Part shown: piece by piece, positions 25,146-34,021 of the stretch
Position numbering within the stretch: position 1 is the first letter of the stretch
Layout: every line of letters begins with the position of its first letter
NCBI RefSeq assembly: GCF_019977655.1
Contig: NZ_AP024849.1
Location: forward strand, 2,699,001 to 2,763,000
Length of the DNA stretch: 64,000 bases
Direction: 5' to 3'
DNA from: Clostridium gelidum
GTDB taxonomy: Bacteria > Bacillota > Clostridia > Clostridiales > Clostridiaceae
Made by a program: the position numbers and the translations under genes
Notes under the pieces: generated by a model
Told to the model about the DNA's origin: nothing
Database searches by the model: none
The model's input: the letters and a program-made list of their open reading frames with translations, nothing else

Positions 25146-26000
25146 ATGAGGAAAGGTATTAAAAATATTTCAATAATATTACTGAGCCTTATTTTTACTC
25201 AAGTCTTAAGTGTAAGCGTAAATGCTAAAAGTAAAGATAATACTAATTTTAAAGTAAATGCAAGATCTGCAATTGCATTGGACAAAGAAAGTGGTACAGT
25301 TCTGTATGAACAAAATGCATATGAAATAGTTCCAATGGCAAGTACAACTAAAATACTTACTGCTCTTATTGCTATTGAACAAGGGGATTTAGATAAAAAA
25401 GTGACTATTAGTAAAAAAGCTGCTAGCGTTAGAGGCTCTACTGTAGGATATAAAGTAAATGAAGAAATAGCTTTAAAGGAGTTAATTTTTGGGCTTATGT
25501 TTAAGTCTGGAAATGATGCAGCAATAGCTATTGCTGAAGACTTAGGAGGCTCAATAGAAGGCTTTTCAGAGATAATGAACCATTATGCTAGAGGAATTGG
25601 GATATTAGATTCACATTTTGAATCTCCTCATGGTCTAGATAGCAGTGAACATTATTCTTCAGCATATGATTTAGCAATACTTACAGCTAAAGGCATGGAT
25701 TATGATTTATTTAGAGAAATTGTAGGAAGCAAACAAATTTCAAAAGAGAAATACAATTTTACTAGGGATTATAATAATATTAATAAAATACTTTGGAGAA
25801 TTCCTGGAGCAAATGGCGTTAAAACAGGATCTACAGGTCAAGCAGGAAAATGCTTAGTTTCTTCAGTTAACAATAACGGTAAAGATGTAATAATTGTAGT
25901 CCTAAATTGCCCAGATAGATGGAATGTAACAGAGAAAATTTATCAACATGTATTAGAAAAAGTTGCATTTGGAAATCATACTGTTAAAGATTTAGTATAA
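25146..26000 (+). CDS. D-alanyl-D-alanine carboxypeptidase (short form, DacB-like)
   Basis: Second S11 peptidase of the window. Signal peptide about 1-27 (ending VSVNAKS). Motifs S66-T-T-K69, S121-G-N123 and K226-T-G228 are all intact, so it should be active. At 284 residues it lacks the C-terminal beta domain of the 20860 enzyme, as do sporulation-type clostridial DacB proteins that adjust cortex or wall cross-linking. GAAGGTGAT precedes the ATG. It faces ytfJ/DUF2953 across MITE copy A. Sporulation role is inferred from the neighbourhood. Confidence 0.85.
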   Translation: MRKGIKNISIILLSLIFTQVLSVSVNAKSKDNTNFKVNARSAIALDKESGTVLYEQNAYEIVPMASTTKILTALIAIEQGDLDKKVTISKKAASVRGSTVGYKVNEEIALKELIFGLMFKSGNDAAIAIAEDLGGSIEGFSEIMNHYARGIGILDSHFESPHGLDSSEHYSSAYDLAILTAKGMDYDLFREIVGSKQISKEKYNFTRDYNNINKILWRIPGANGVKTGSTGQAGKCLVSSVNNNGKDVIIVVLNCPDRWNVTEKIYQHVLEKVAFGNHTVKDLV

Positions 26001-26005
26001 CACTT

Positions 26006-26050
26006 TGTAGTAGATAGTTTTTTAGAAAATTACTGTCTACTATTTTTTTA
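26006..26050 (+). terminator. terminator after dacB-like gene
   Basis: TAGTAGATAG pairs with TGTCTACTA, followed by TTTTTTT. Confidence 0.75.
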
Positions 26051-26134
26051 TGATTTCAATAACTATATTTGTAGCAAATTACGTCTTTTAAAATAAACTA
26101 TTATTAAGAAGCAATTTTATCTAAAGGAGAGAAA

Positions 26135-27124
26135 ATGATAAAAGAAGCTATTGATTGTATAGATGCAGGAACTGAGTATTGTCCTTGTAAATTAGCTGAA
26201 TCAGGTGAATGCTTGATTTGCTCGCAATGCCAAGGAGAGTGTTTTTGTGATTGTTTAAACTGGAAGGGGGTTTGTATATATCAAGAACTTTATAATAATG
26301 GAAATAAAGCAAAGGAAGGTCGAAAAACTTATGATTGTGCTATTGAAGATGTAACTAATTATAATAATAATATAATTATGATTAAATTTAAATCTACTCA
26401 TAAATTAGCTTTAGATTTAGCTAAACCTGGAAGTTATATATTTGTAAGAACAGATGAAAATAAATATTTTGATATTCCCATATCTATTATGAATTCAGAT
26501 ATTGAAAATGATAGTATTACTATTGCTGTTGAAATTAGAGGAATAAAAACCAATAGATTATTAAATACAAAACCAAATCAAAACATAGTAATTAGGGGCC
26601 CATATTGGAATGGGGTATTTGGAATTAATACTATATTAGCTCAAAAAGAAACAAAAGCATTAGTTCTTGCAAGAGGTATTGGACTAGCTCCTATGATGCC
26701 TGTAATAAGAAAATTAGAAGCGCAAAATAATGAGTTGCAAGTAGTAATAGATAAAAGCCCTTTTGAAGTGAATTTTGCAAGTGTTCTTTTAGCTGATTAC
26801 AATATGAAAATATCAGAGAATTCATTATTAGATCAAGGCAAACTTTCAGATCATGCTAAAGTCATAATTAAAGATGCACTTAATGATGGAACTAAGTATA
26901 TTCATGTAGCAGGAGCTGATATTTTAACTTATAGTGTTATTAATTATTTGAATGATATTGATAGAAATGATGTCTCCCTTTCTTGTTGTAATAACTTTAA
27001 AATGTGCTGTGGAGAAGGTATTTGTGGAGCGTGTACATCGAGATTCTCAGGGCATAGAGTCAAAAGATTCTGCAAAGAACAGGCTGACCCAAGAAGTATT
27101 TTTGAAGGGAGAAGATTTATATGA
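26135..27124 (+). CDS. PyrK-like FAD/NAD-binding, [2Fe-2S] electron-transfer protein with extra Cys-rich N-terminus
   Basis: A 329-residue cytoplasmic flavoprotein. Residues 8-47 hold ten cysteines (C8, C16, C18, C26, C29, C32, C36, C38, C40, C47), enough for one or two iron-sulfur clusters. Residues about 60-280 follow the ferredoxin-reductase layout of dihydroorotate dehydrogenase subunit PyrK: flavin-binding barrel, then ALVLARGIGLAPMMPVIRKLE for NAD. The end has CCNNFKMCCGEGICGACTSR, a PyrK-type [2Fe-2S] site. GGAGAG site. It overlaps the next gene by 4 bp (ATGA), so they probably form a complex. Substrate is unknown; no pyrD gene is near, so I do not call it PyrK. Confidence 0.75.
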   Translation: MIKEAIDCIDAGTEYCPCKLAESGECLICSQCQGECFCDCLNWKGVCIYQELYNNGNKAKEGRKTYDCAIEDVTNYNNNIIMIKFKSTHKLALDLAKPGSYIFVRTDENKYFDIPISIMNSDIENDSITIAVEIRGIKTNRLLNTKPNQNIVIRGPYWNGVFGINTILAQKETKALVLARGIGLAPMMPVIRKLEAQNNELQVVIDKSPFEVNFASVLLADYNMKISENSLLDQGKLSDHAKVIIKDALNDGTKYIHVAGADILTYSVINYLNDIDRNDVSLSCCNNFKMCCGEGICGACTSRFSGHRVKRFCKEQADPRSIFEGRRFI

Positions 27125-28398
27125 AAGTTGTTATTATTGGTGGAGGTTGGTCTGGAGTAGCGGCAGCTATTTCAAGCAAAAAGGCTGGAGCAGATGTTAC
27201 TGTAATAGAAAAAACAGATCTTCTACTTGGACTTGGTAATGTTGGTGGAATAATGAGGAATAATGGAAGATATACTGCATCAGAAGAGCTTATAGCACTC
27301 GGTGGTGGAGAATTAATAGAAATTACGGATAGAGTTTCAACTCATACAAATATAGAGTTTCCAGGTCATAAGCACGCTACATTATATAATGTTAATATGA
27401 TTGAAGGTGAGGTTAGTAAATATTTAACAACACTCGGTATAAATTTAATGATGGAAAGTAGAGTAAATAATGTAAAGTTTGAAAAGGGAAAAATTAAAGG
27501 TGTATATCTTAGTGATGATACTTATATAATTGGTGATGTTTTTATTGAAACTACTGGTACAACAGGGCCAATGGGGAATTGCTTGCGTTATGGTAATGGT
27601 TGCTCTATGTGTGTTTTAAGATGTCCTTCCTTTGGCCCTAGAATAAGTATTAGCGGACGTTGTGGCGTATCAGATATTCAAGGTGAAACAAACAACGATG
27701 CTCTAGGTGCTATGTCAGGTTCATGTAAATTAGCAAAGGAAAGCTTATCAAAGGAATTAAGAAATGAGTTAGATTCCAAAGGTGTTGTTGTGTTAAAAGT
27801 TCCATTGGAAGATGTGAATTATGATAAATTAAGCACTAAGGTATGTCAACAATATGCATTGAAGGAATTTGCGGAAAATATAATTTTGTTAGATACTGGA
27901 CATGCTAAGTTAATGACGACCTATTATCCATTGCATAAATTAAGAAAAATAAAAGGATTAGAAAATGCAAAATATGTTGATCCATATGCAGGTAGTAAAG
28001 GAAATTCCATCAGATATTTATCAGTTGCACCGAGGACAAATGATTTAAAAGTTACAGGAGTAGATAATTTGTTTTGCGCAGGTGAAAAAAGCGGATTATT
28101 TGTTGGGCACACAGAGGCAATTTGTACTGGAACTTTAGCTGGACACAATGCCGTAAGATTAGCTTTAGGATTGCCACTTTTAATACTTCCTTCATCCATT
28201 GCTATTGGGGATTTGATAACTTATGCAAACGAAAAGGCTAGAACCAGAGAAGGAAGAAAGGACAGGTATACTTTTGCTGGATCAAGTTATTTTAAAAGGA
28301 TGAAAGAACTTAATCTTTATACCACTGATATAAATGAAATTAGAGAAAAGATTAAAAAAATTAATTTGGATAATATTTTCAATCAAAAATTATGTTAA
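27121..28398 (+). CDS. FAD-dependent oxidoreductase, partner of the PyrK-like protein
   Basis: A 425-residue flavoprotein with an N-terminal Rossmann motif VVIIGGGWSGVAAAISSKKAGADVTVIEK (GxGxxG at 7-12). A Cys group C154, C161, C164, C168-P resembles half of an iron-sulfur ferredoxin site. NLFCAGEKSGLFVGHTEAICTGTLAGHNAVR near the end is the second FAD-binding block found in the GidA/TrmFO superfamily. It shares 4 bp with the upstream gene and is likely its electron acceptor or donor. The pair is seen in clostridia near rluB and dacB, without known function. The terminator follows at 28414. Confidence 0.75.
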   Translation: MKVVIIGGGWSGVAAAISSKKAGADVTVIEKTDLLLGLGNVGGIMRNNGRYTASEELIALGGGELIEITDRVSTHTNIEFPGHKHATLYNVNMIEGEVSKYLTTLGINLMMESRVNNVKFEKGKIKGVYLSDDTYIIGDVFIETTGTTGPMGNCLRYGNGCSMCVLRCPSFGPRISISGRCGVSDIQGETNNDALGAMSGSCKLAKESLSKELRNELDSKGVVVLKVPLEDVNYDKLSTKVCQQYALKEFAENIILLDTGHAKLMTTYYPLHKLRKIKGLENAKYVDPYAGSKGNSIRYLSVAPRTNDLKVTGVDNLFCAGEKSGLFVGHTEAICTGTLAGHNAVRLALGLPLLILPSSIAIGDLITYANEKARTREGRKDRYTFAGSSYFKRMKELNLYTTDINEIREKIKKINLDNIFNQKLC

Positions 28399-28413
28399 TA
28401 TAAAACTTACTGT

Positions 28414-28444
28414 ATTAAGCTACCTATTATATAGGTAGCTTTTG
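28414..28444 (+). terminator. terminator after FAD oxidoreductase gene
   Basis: AAGCTACCTAT pairs exactly with ATAGGTAGCTT across TATAT-like loop, followed by TTTTG. Confidence 0.75.
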
Positions 28445-28530
28445 AATTAAGGGAAAAAAGCATGTAACTATATTAAATATGACAGTGCAATTATGTTTAT
28501 GTAGAAATATAATTAATAAACCAGTTATAT

Positions 28531-29403
28531 TCATATGTTTTTATAGGTACGAATAATATGGTCAAACATTTTCTTTACGGCAGGTGCCATAAACATTTTA
28601 TTTAAAGTAGTTATTCCGATGATTCTATATTCACGTGGCTCTACTCTATATACATCTACATTATGAGTTTGGTTTTTCATCACGAGCTCTGGCATAATGC
28701 AAATCCCAAAACCACTTTCAACCATTGCGATAGTGGATTGGTCATCAACTACATGACAGGTGGATAGCGCATTTAGTTTATATTTTTGAAAAAAATTATT
28801 GATGTCGGCGTCACAGCCTTCTCTTTGATAAACAAAATGCTGTCCGCGTATATCGTCGATCGTTATGTAGTCTTTATTTTTAGGGCGAAAGCTTTTTGGA
28901 ACTACACATACAAGTGGATCTTTATATAATGGCATAATTTGCAGGTGATCTGCACTTGAAGTAGATAAAAACCCAATATCAACTAGCCCATTTCTTATCC
29001 AACCTGAAACGTCATTATAATTTCCTTGATATAGTTCTATAGTAATACTCGGATATAATTCTTGGAATGAGCTTACAATATGTGGTATCCAATTTGTACA
29101 CACACTGTTAAATGTACCAAGTTTTATAGTTCCTTTCTCCAATCCATTTAATAAGGAAATTTCCTGTTTTAAATGTTCTTCACTATTAAGAACTGTTTGA
29201 ATATGAGGTAATAGGTTTTCTCCATAGCCAGTTAATTGTATACCTGTTTTATTTCTAATAAATAGAGGAAACCCCAATTCTTTTTCTAGACTTGAAATAG
29301 AGTGGCTTATGGCAGAAGGAGTTAAATGTAAAATTTCAGCAGCGCTCTGAAAACTATTTTGATCTACGACGGTTTTAAATATTTCATATGATGATAATGA
29401 CAT
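28531..29403 (-). CDS. LysR-family transcriptional regulator
   Basis: A 290-residue regulator. DNA-binding helices: SLSSYEIFKTVVDQNSFQSAAEILHLTPSAISHSISSLEKELGFPLFIR. The effector domain begins near residue 95 (GTIKLGTFNSVCTNWIPHIVSSFQELYP). The ATG at 29403 has AAAGGAGAT upstream; an upstream start ten codons earlier overlaps that site and was rejected. It is divergent from the ketopantoate-reductase-family gene (29540), which it probably controls. A pair of half sites, ACATAAG and CTTATGT, spaced 20 bp apart, lies in the shared region (29446-29479). Confidence 0.85.
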   Translation of the reverse strand: MSLSSYEIFKTVVDQNSFQSAAEILHLTPSAISHSISSLEKELGFPLFIRNKTGIQLTGYGENLLPHIQTVLNSEEHLKQEISLLNGLEKGTIKLGTFNSVCTNWIPHIVSSFQELYPSITIELYQGNYNDVSGWIRNGLVDIGFLSTSSADHLQIMPLYKDPLVCVVPKSFRPKNKDYITIDDIRGQHFVYQREGCDADINNFFQKYKLNALSTCHVVDDQSTIAMVESGFGICIMPELVMKNQTHNVDVYRVEPREYRIIGITTLNKMFMAPAVKKMFDHIIRTYKNI

Positions 29404-29445
29404 AATTCTAATATCTCCTTTCAAAACATACATGAAAATTATTCA

Positions 29446-29479
29446 ACATAAGAATGAAAAAAATGAATTTTACTTATGT
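29446..29479. promoter_or_regulatory. possible LysR operator between divergent genes
   Basis: ACATAAG...CTTATGT is an inverted repeat with a 20-bp spacer, between a lysR gene and its divergent neighbour. Position fits LysR control; the repeat was judged by eye only. Confidence 0.35.
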
Positions 29480-29539
29480 AAGTAATAGTAATATACTGAT
29501 TTAAGATAGTCAATATATTCTATGGATGGAGGAGAGATT

Positions 29540-30472
29540 ATGAGAATTGCAGTTTTAGGTGCAGGAGCAATGGGAAGTCTTTATGGAGCTTATTTATCAC
29601 GTAATAATGAAGTGCATATGATTGATGTAAACAATAAAGTAGTAGAGTCGATTAACCAAAAAGGTTTAATCATATTAGAAAAAGAACAAAATAAAGATGT
29701 TGTATTTCCAATTTCAGGAGTTATTAATTCCGATAATTTAGGGATAATGGATCTTATAATTGTTTTTGTAAAAAATATATATACTATTTCTGCCATGGAA
29801 AAAAACCAAAGTCTTATAGGAGAAAACACACTAGTTTTGACGCTACAAAATGGTGCAGGAAATGATAGAGATTTAGAACAATTTGTTAAAAAAGAAAATA
29901 TTCTAATAGGAACAACGGAACATAACTGTGCAAACTTAGAACCAGGTCGTATTTCACATAATTCAAGTGGAATAACTAATATTGGAATGGTATGTCATAA
30001 TATTGAGATATTACAGCAAATAGCAGATAATTTTAAAAGTTGTGGTATCCCTACAGAAATTTATGAAAACATTCAAGAAGTAATTTGGAACAAGTTATTT
30101 ATTAATATGTCCCTTAATTCTGTTACAGCGATTTTACAGTGCAAAGTTGGTTATTTACATGAAAATAATGATGCAAGTCAAATTGTTAAAATGATCATTT
30201 CGGAAGCTGTAGATGTTGCAAATGCAGATGGCACTTATTTCAATAAGGACGAAGTAATAGAAAAAGTAGAAAAACATATCAGAGATGATTTTTATGAGGT
30301 TGTAACTTCAATGAATCAGGATGTTTTAAATAAAAGAATTACAGAAATTGACCATATCAATGGGGCTGTAGTTAGAGTAGCTAAGGAATATGGTATTCAA
30401 ACACCGTATAATGAATTTATTGTTTTTTTACTTCATGCTATTGAAGGAACTTATAAGTTTAAAGCGTGCTAA
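29540..30472 (+). CDS. ketopantoate reductase family oxidoreductase (PanE/ApbA-like)
   Basis: A 310-residue NADPH-dependent reductase. The N-terminus MRIAVLGAGAMGSLYGAYLS is the Rossmann motif of the PanE/ApbA family; EVIWNKLFINMSLNSVTAILQCKVG carries the conserved Lys and Asn of the active site, and EIDHINGAVVRVAKEYGIQTPYNE is the C-terminal signature. The ATG at 29540 has GGAGGAGA; the frame begins six codons earlier in that site. Pantothenate synthesis (ketopantoate to pantoate) is one possible role, but many paralogues act on other 2-oxo acids, and control by a divergent LysR regulator suggests a catabolic or specialised use. The terminator follows at 30519. Confidence 0.8.
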   Translation: MRIAVLGAGAMGSLYGAYLSRNNEVHMIDVNNKVVESINQKGLIILEKEQNKDVVFPISGVINSDNLGIMDLIIVFVKNIYTISAMEKNQSLIGENTLVLTLQNGAGNDRDLEQFVKKENILIGTTEHNCANLEPGRISHNSSGITNIGMVCHNIEILQQIADNFKSCGIPTEIYENIQEVIWNKLFINMSLNSVTAILQCKVGYLHENNDASQIVKMIISEAVDVANADGTYFNKDEVIEKVEKHIRDDFYEVVTSMNQDVLNKRITEIDHINGAVVRVAKEYGIQTPYNEFIVFLLHAIEGTYKFKAC

Positions 30473-30515
30473 ATAAAATTTTAAATATGTAGTATAATAT
30501 GAATTGCACAAAATA

Positions 30516-30561
30516 TTTAGAGGTAGACTAGTAGAAATACTATTTTACCTCTATTTTTTTG
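30516..30561 (+). terminator. terminator after ketopantoate-reductase-family gene
   Basis: AGAGGTA pairs with TACCTCT with a nested TAGTA/TACTA stem, followed by ATTTTTTT. Confidence 0.7.
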
Positions 30562-30605
30562 ATTATTTTTATATATTTTACAGTATAAAATTAGTCAGTT
30601 TAGAT

Positions 30606-30809
30606 TAGGCACAATCAAAAAAATAACAAGTCTATTTGCCAGAAAAGTTCCGTATTGTAGCACAGCTACTCTTTTCTAATGTGCCCATTTTCCATCATTC
30701 TGTGTCGGCAAATTGACCTAATAGGCCCGCTATGAGGGGAATTCGTCTCCTTGCCTGATGAAAAATATTCATGGCAACTTTGGACTTGTTATTTATTTTC
30801 ATGTGCCTT
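30606..30809. repeat. Repeat family 2 (MITE-like), copy B
   Basis: Left end GGCACAATCAAAAAAATAAC, right end GTTATTTATTTTCATGTGCC: imperfect terminal inverted repeats of about 28 bp. Both ends are flanked by TTA. On the left inside is the hairpin module AGAAAAG...GTAGCACAGCTAC...CTTTTCT. The middle and right parts (CCTAATAGGCCCGCTATGAG..., TTCATGGCAACTTTGGACTTG) are nearly identical to copy C. No open frame. Confidence 0.8.
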
Positions 30810-31217
30810 AATTTAGGACAATACTAAGCAAATATTACTTTAATATAAATTTATAATAATACAGAAATATATGTATAGGATTTCTTAAACACATTTTAAT
30901 TTGAGAAATATTTAATGAAATGCTAAAAAAATTAAAGGTTTTCTTAATAAAATGAAAAATAACTTAATTTGAATTGACGAAAAAAGGATAGTAGTATAAA
31001 AAAGTGTTTATTCATGAAAGAAATAGCAATGTTGTAATTATAAATTAACATATAATAAGAAAAGCTCAAAATTAAATTTATAAAATTGAATAACCAATAA
31101 AAATTAAATTACTTATTAAAATTAATAATATATTACGAAATGAATGCAAATAATAATAATAGAAATTTTAACTTAATTTTAAATGATGAAATAAGAAACA
31201 ATATGAGGAGTAAAATA
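30810..31217. other. AT-rich region upstream of APC transporter
   Basis: About 400 bases, very AT-rich, without a gene. TTGACG (30974) and TATAAA (30995) with a 15-base gap could be a weak promoter for the transporter. In the last 80 bases the transporter frame is open upstream of its likely start but encodes an Asn-rich stretch with no family resemblance. Confidence 0.4.
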
Positions 31218-32705
31218 ATGAATAAAAATGAAAAACAAAAGAAGTTAACTTTAATAACATTAATTCTTATGATATTTACATCAGTTTTTGGATTTGCTAA
31301 TATGCCAAGATCATTTTATCTTATGGGATATGGTGCAATACCGTGGTTTATCTTAGGCGGAGTAACATTTTTTATACCATTTGCATTTATGATGGCTGAA
31401 TATGGATCGGCCTTTAAAGAAGAAAAAGGCGGTATATATTCATGGATGGAAAAATCAGTAGGACCTAAGTTTGCATTTATAGGAGTTTTCATGTGGTATG
31501 CATCTTATGTAGTGTGGATGATAAATATTTGTTCAACTATTTGGATACCTTTATCAAATACAATTTTTGGAGTTGATACTACTTCTAGTTGGGGGACATT
31601 TGGATTAAGTTCTACACAGGTTCTTGGAATATTAGGAGTCATATGGGTATGCACAACTTTTCTCATATCTAAAAGAGGAATAACTAAAATAACTAAAATA
31701 ACATCAGTTGGTGGAATGGCAGTTGCATTATTAAATATACTACTAATAATAGTAGCTGTTATAGTATTTATACTAAACAAAGGACAATTTAAAGAACCTA
31801 TTACATCAGCTATGTCATTTATTAATTCGCCAAACCCATCATATCATAGCATTATTTCAATGTTATCATTCTTAGTTTTTGCATTATTTGCATATGGTGG
31901 TATTGAAGCTGCATCTGGTCTTGTAGATCAAACTGAAAATCCAGAAAAGACTTTTCCAAAGGGGATTTTAATAGCAGCAGCTATAATTTCAATTGGTTAT
32001 TCTCTTGGGATATTCTTAATTGGAATATTTACTAATTGGGCTACCAGTCTTTCGGGTGAAAATATAAACATGGCAAATGTTGCCTATGTTGTCATGAATA
32101 ATTTAGGATATACTTTGGGAAATTCAATGGGATTATCTGATTTTATATCTATTCAAATTGGAAATTGGGTTGCTAGATTTGTTGGATTATCAATGTTCTT
32201 AGCAATAACAGGAGCATTTTTCACTTTGTCTTATGCACCACTTAAACAATTAATAGAAGGAACACCGGCAAAGCTTTGGCCAGGAAAAATGGCGAGTATT
32301 GATAAAAATGATATGCCAATAAATGCAATGGCTGTTCAAACAACTATAGTAGCAGTAATGGTGTTATTTATTTCAATGGGTGGTAAGAGTGCAAAAGTAT
32401 TTTTTGAAATGTTAGTATTAATGACAAATGTTGCAATGACATTACCATATCTATTCTTAACAATTTCATACATTTCGTTTAGAAAAAAAGATTCTATAGA
32501 AAAACCCTTTTTAGTAGTTAAAAACAAAACATTTGCAATAATTATGGGATTTGTAGTAACTGCAGTAGTTGGATTTGCAAATTTATTTACAATCATAGAA
32601 CCAGCTATCCATGGAAATTACACATCTACAATTGCTATGATTGCAGGGCCTTTAATATTTATTGTAGCAGCAGTTATAATTTATGCTAATGGTGAAAAGA
32701 AATAA
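31218..32705 (+). CDS. APC-superfamily amino acid transporter (glutamate/GABA antiporter-like, YjeM type)
   Basis: A 495-residue permease with about 12-13 membrane segments. KLTLITLILMIFTSVFGFANMPRSFYLMGYGAIPWFILGG at the N-terminus and FALFAYGGIEAASGLVDQTENPEKTFPKG in helix 6 and its loop are typical of the glutamate:GABA antiporter/YjeM branch. The ATG at 31218 has GAGGAG seven bases upstream; an upstream ATG at 31140 has none. The transported amino acid is unknown. Single gene with a terminator at 32728. Confidence 0.75.
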   Translation: MNKNEKQKKLTLITLILMIFTSVFGFANMPRSFYLMGYGAIPWFILGGVTFFIPFAFMMAEYGSAFKEEKGGIYSWMEKSVGPKFAFIGVFMWYASYVVWMINICSTIWIPLSNTIFGVDTTSSWGTFGLSSTQVLGILGVIWVCTTFLISKRGITKITKITSVGGMAVALLNILLIIVAVIVFILNKGQFKEPITSAMSFINSPNPSYHSIISMLSFLVFALFAYGGIEAASGLVDQTENPEKTFPKGILIAAAIISIGYSLGIFLIGIFTNWATSLSGENINMANVAYVVMNNLGYTLGNSMGLSDFISIQIGNWVARFVGLSMFLAITGAFFTLSYAPLKQLIEGTPAKLWPGKMASIDKNDMPINAMAVQTTIVAVMVLFISMGGKSAKVFFEMLVLMTNVAMTLPYLFLTISYISFRKKDSIEKPFLVVKNKTFAIIMGFVVTAVVGFANLFTIIEPAIHGNYTSTIAMIAGPLIFIVAAVIIYANGEKK

Positions 32706-32727
32706 AATATAAACGGTTTAGGCTTAT

Positions 32728-32778
32728 CTAAAAATATTTGTTGTTATATACAACAAGTATTTTTAGTTAGGCTTTTTT
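32728..32778 (+). terminator. terminator after APC transporter
   Basis: CTAAAAATATTTGTTG pairs with CAACAAGTATTTTTAG; a TTTTTT run follows a few bases later. Confidence 0.75.
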
Positions 32779-33004
32779 GTACGCTCACTTATATTAAAGG
32801 AAACTCGACTTGTATTCACTCACTAAGCACGTGATTCATACCAAATCCTTTTTAAAGGAAGTTAACTCGTATTCAAGAGTTAACTAAGTTAGAATAACCA
32901 AATACAAGATGCTCACAGAGAAAGTTCTGCTTCCCAAATGCAAGATTTGGAGCATCACTTTTGGATTCTCACTTATACTTAAGAAATATTATAGGAATTT
33001 TTAC
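32779..33004. other. gene-free region with small inverted repeats
   Basis: Contains AGTTAACTC/GAGTTAACT (32860-32885, perfect 9-bp arms) and GATGCTC/GGAGCATC (about 32909-32957). Two partially repeated phrases (CTTGTATTCAC and CTCGTATTCAA) suggest decay of a short element. I cannot assign it. Confidence 0.35.
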
Positions 33005-33061
33005 TTGCGTAGTGATATATTTCCATATATAATCTGAGTGTACTAGATAATGTAGTACACC
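33005..33061 (+). promoter_or_regulatory. promoter and YtrA-type operator of the GntR-ABC operon
   Basis: TTGCGT (33005-33010), 17 bases, TATAAT (33028-33033). From 33037 the start region is AGTGTA-N13-TACACC, part of a near-perfect palindrome GTGTACTA/TAGTACAC. AGTGTA-N13-TACACT is the operator form known for B. subtilis YtrA; a YtrA-type GntR gene is the second gene of this operon, so autorepression is expected. Confidence 0.75.
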
Positions 33062-33084
33062 TAATACAAATAGGAGGTAAAATT

Positions 33085-33630
33085 ATGAAAAAATCAACGA
33101 TAATAGTTGTATTTGGATTATTCATTGTTGTTACAGCTTTCCTTGGAATGAGTACTGAAAAAATGTATCAAAAGGAAAAACACTTTGAAACATCTAATGA
33201 TATTTTAGAGCAATTAGAAGGTAAACAACTTAGGGCAATTGATGAGAAGGGAAGATTTTATGAAACTAACAATTTAAAAGAATGTTTCTCTGAAAGAAAA
33301 AGGCTAACTAATTCGCAATTTAATTATGGAAAAATAGAAATAGAAAAAGTAGAAGAACTTAGTGAAAATCAAAAACAATTTATTTTAAAAGATTATGATA
33401 AGCTTAGAAATAAATTTACTAAGCGGAGGGTAATAACAAAAGAAGAGCCTATTAGATTGGAAACTAATGTATATCAATCATATAGGGAACAAGGAAAACT
33501 AAATTATTCTGAACCTAGAAAACGCATCATTGATTTAGTCCTTGTAGATGAAGGTGAAGGGCTAGTGATTGATTATATAATGGAATATAATCCTGAACAA
33601 TTAAAACAAGAAGGTAATAAAGATGCTTAA
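33085..33630 (+). CDS. exported or membrane-anchored hypothetical protein, first gene of the ytrA-type operon
   Basis: A 181-residue protein. Residues 5-22 are hydrophobic (TIIVVFGLFIVVTAFLGM), probably an N-terminal anchor, and the rest is charged and mostly helical/beta mixed (LEQLEGKQLRAIDEKGRFYETNN... ETNVYQSYREQGKL). I do not recognise a family. AGGAGG precedes the ATG, 24 bp after the operator. The last 8 bp overlap the GntR gene, so they are coupled. Its place before a regulator and an ABC exporter-type module suggests a stress-sensing or extracytoplasmic role (inference). Confidence 0.7.
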   Translation: MKKSTIIVVFGLFIVVTAFLGMSTEKMYQKEKHFETSNDILEQLEGKQLRAIDEKGRFYETNNLKECFSERKRLTNSQFNYGKIEIEKVEELSENQKQFILKDYDKLRNKFTKRRVITKEEPIRLETNVYQSYREQGKLNYSEPRKRIIDLVLVDEGEGLVIDYIMEYNPEQLKQEGNKDA

Positions 33631-34021
33631 GATTGATCCTAGGAGCAGTACTCCTATTTATGAACAAATAGAATTTGGTGTCAAAGAGCTTATACTAAAA
33701 GGGGCTCTTAAATGTGGGGAAAAATTACCTTCTGTTAGAGAGTTGTCATCGATACTTACAATAAATCCCAATACAATAAGTAAGGCTTATGGAGAATTGG
33801 AAAGGGACGGTATAATTGAAACTCTAAGGGGAAAGGGAACATTTATAACTGATAATTATAAGGGGAAAGTGGATGAGAAAAAAATGGAGTATATTTCAGA
33901 TGAATTAAAAAAACTTATACTTGAAGCTAATTATAGTGGGATTAATAAGGAAGATTTTATGAAACTAGCGCTTCGGATATTTTCTGAATTAGGGGTGAAT
34001 GATAATGATAGAAGTAAATAA
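33623..34021 (+). CDS. GntR-family regulator, YtrA subfamily
   Basis: A 132-residue repressor: N-terminal winged helix (DPRSSTPIYEQIEFGVKELILKGALKCGEKLPSVRELSSILTINPNTISKAYGELERDGIIETLRGKGTFI) and a short helical dimerisation tail instead of a large effector domain, the mark of the YtrA subfamily. Such regulators usually control adjacent ABC transporters and respond to cell-envelope stress, e.g. lipid II-binding antibiotics. GAAGGTAA precedes the ATG. Overlaps both neighbours. The operator at 33037-33061 has the YtrA form. Confidence 0.9.
   Translation: MLKIDPRSSTPIYEQIEFGVKELILKGALKCGEKLPSVRELSSILTINPNTISKAYGELERDGIIETLRGKGTFITDNYKGKVDEKKMEYISDELKKLILEANYSGINKEDFMKLALRIFSELGVNDNDRSK

Noticed and set aside
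26135..27124. Calling the gene pyrK
   Set aside because: No pyrD or pyrimidine genes adjacent, an extra Cys-rich N-terminus and a different flavoprotein partner.
26952..27239. 95-codon frame across the PyrK-like/FAD oxidoreductase junction
   Set aside because: Out-of-frame shadow; both real genes have clear motifs and a normal ATGA overlap.
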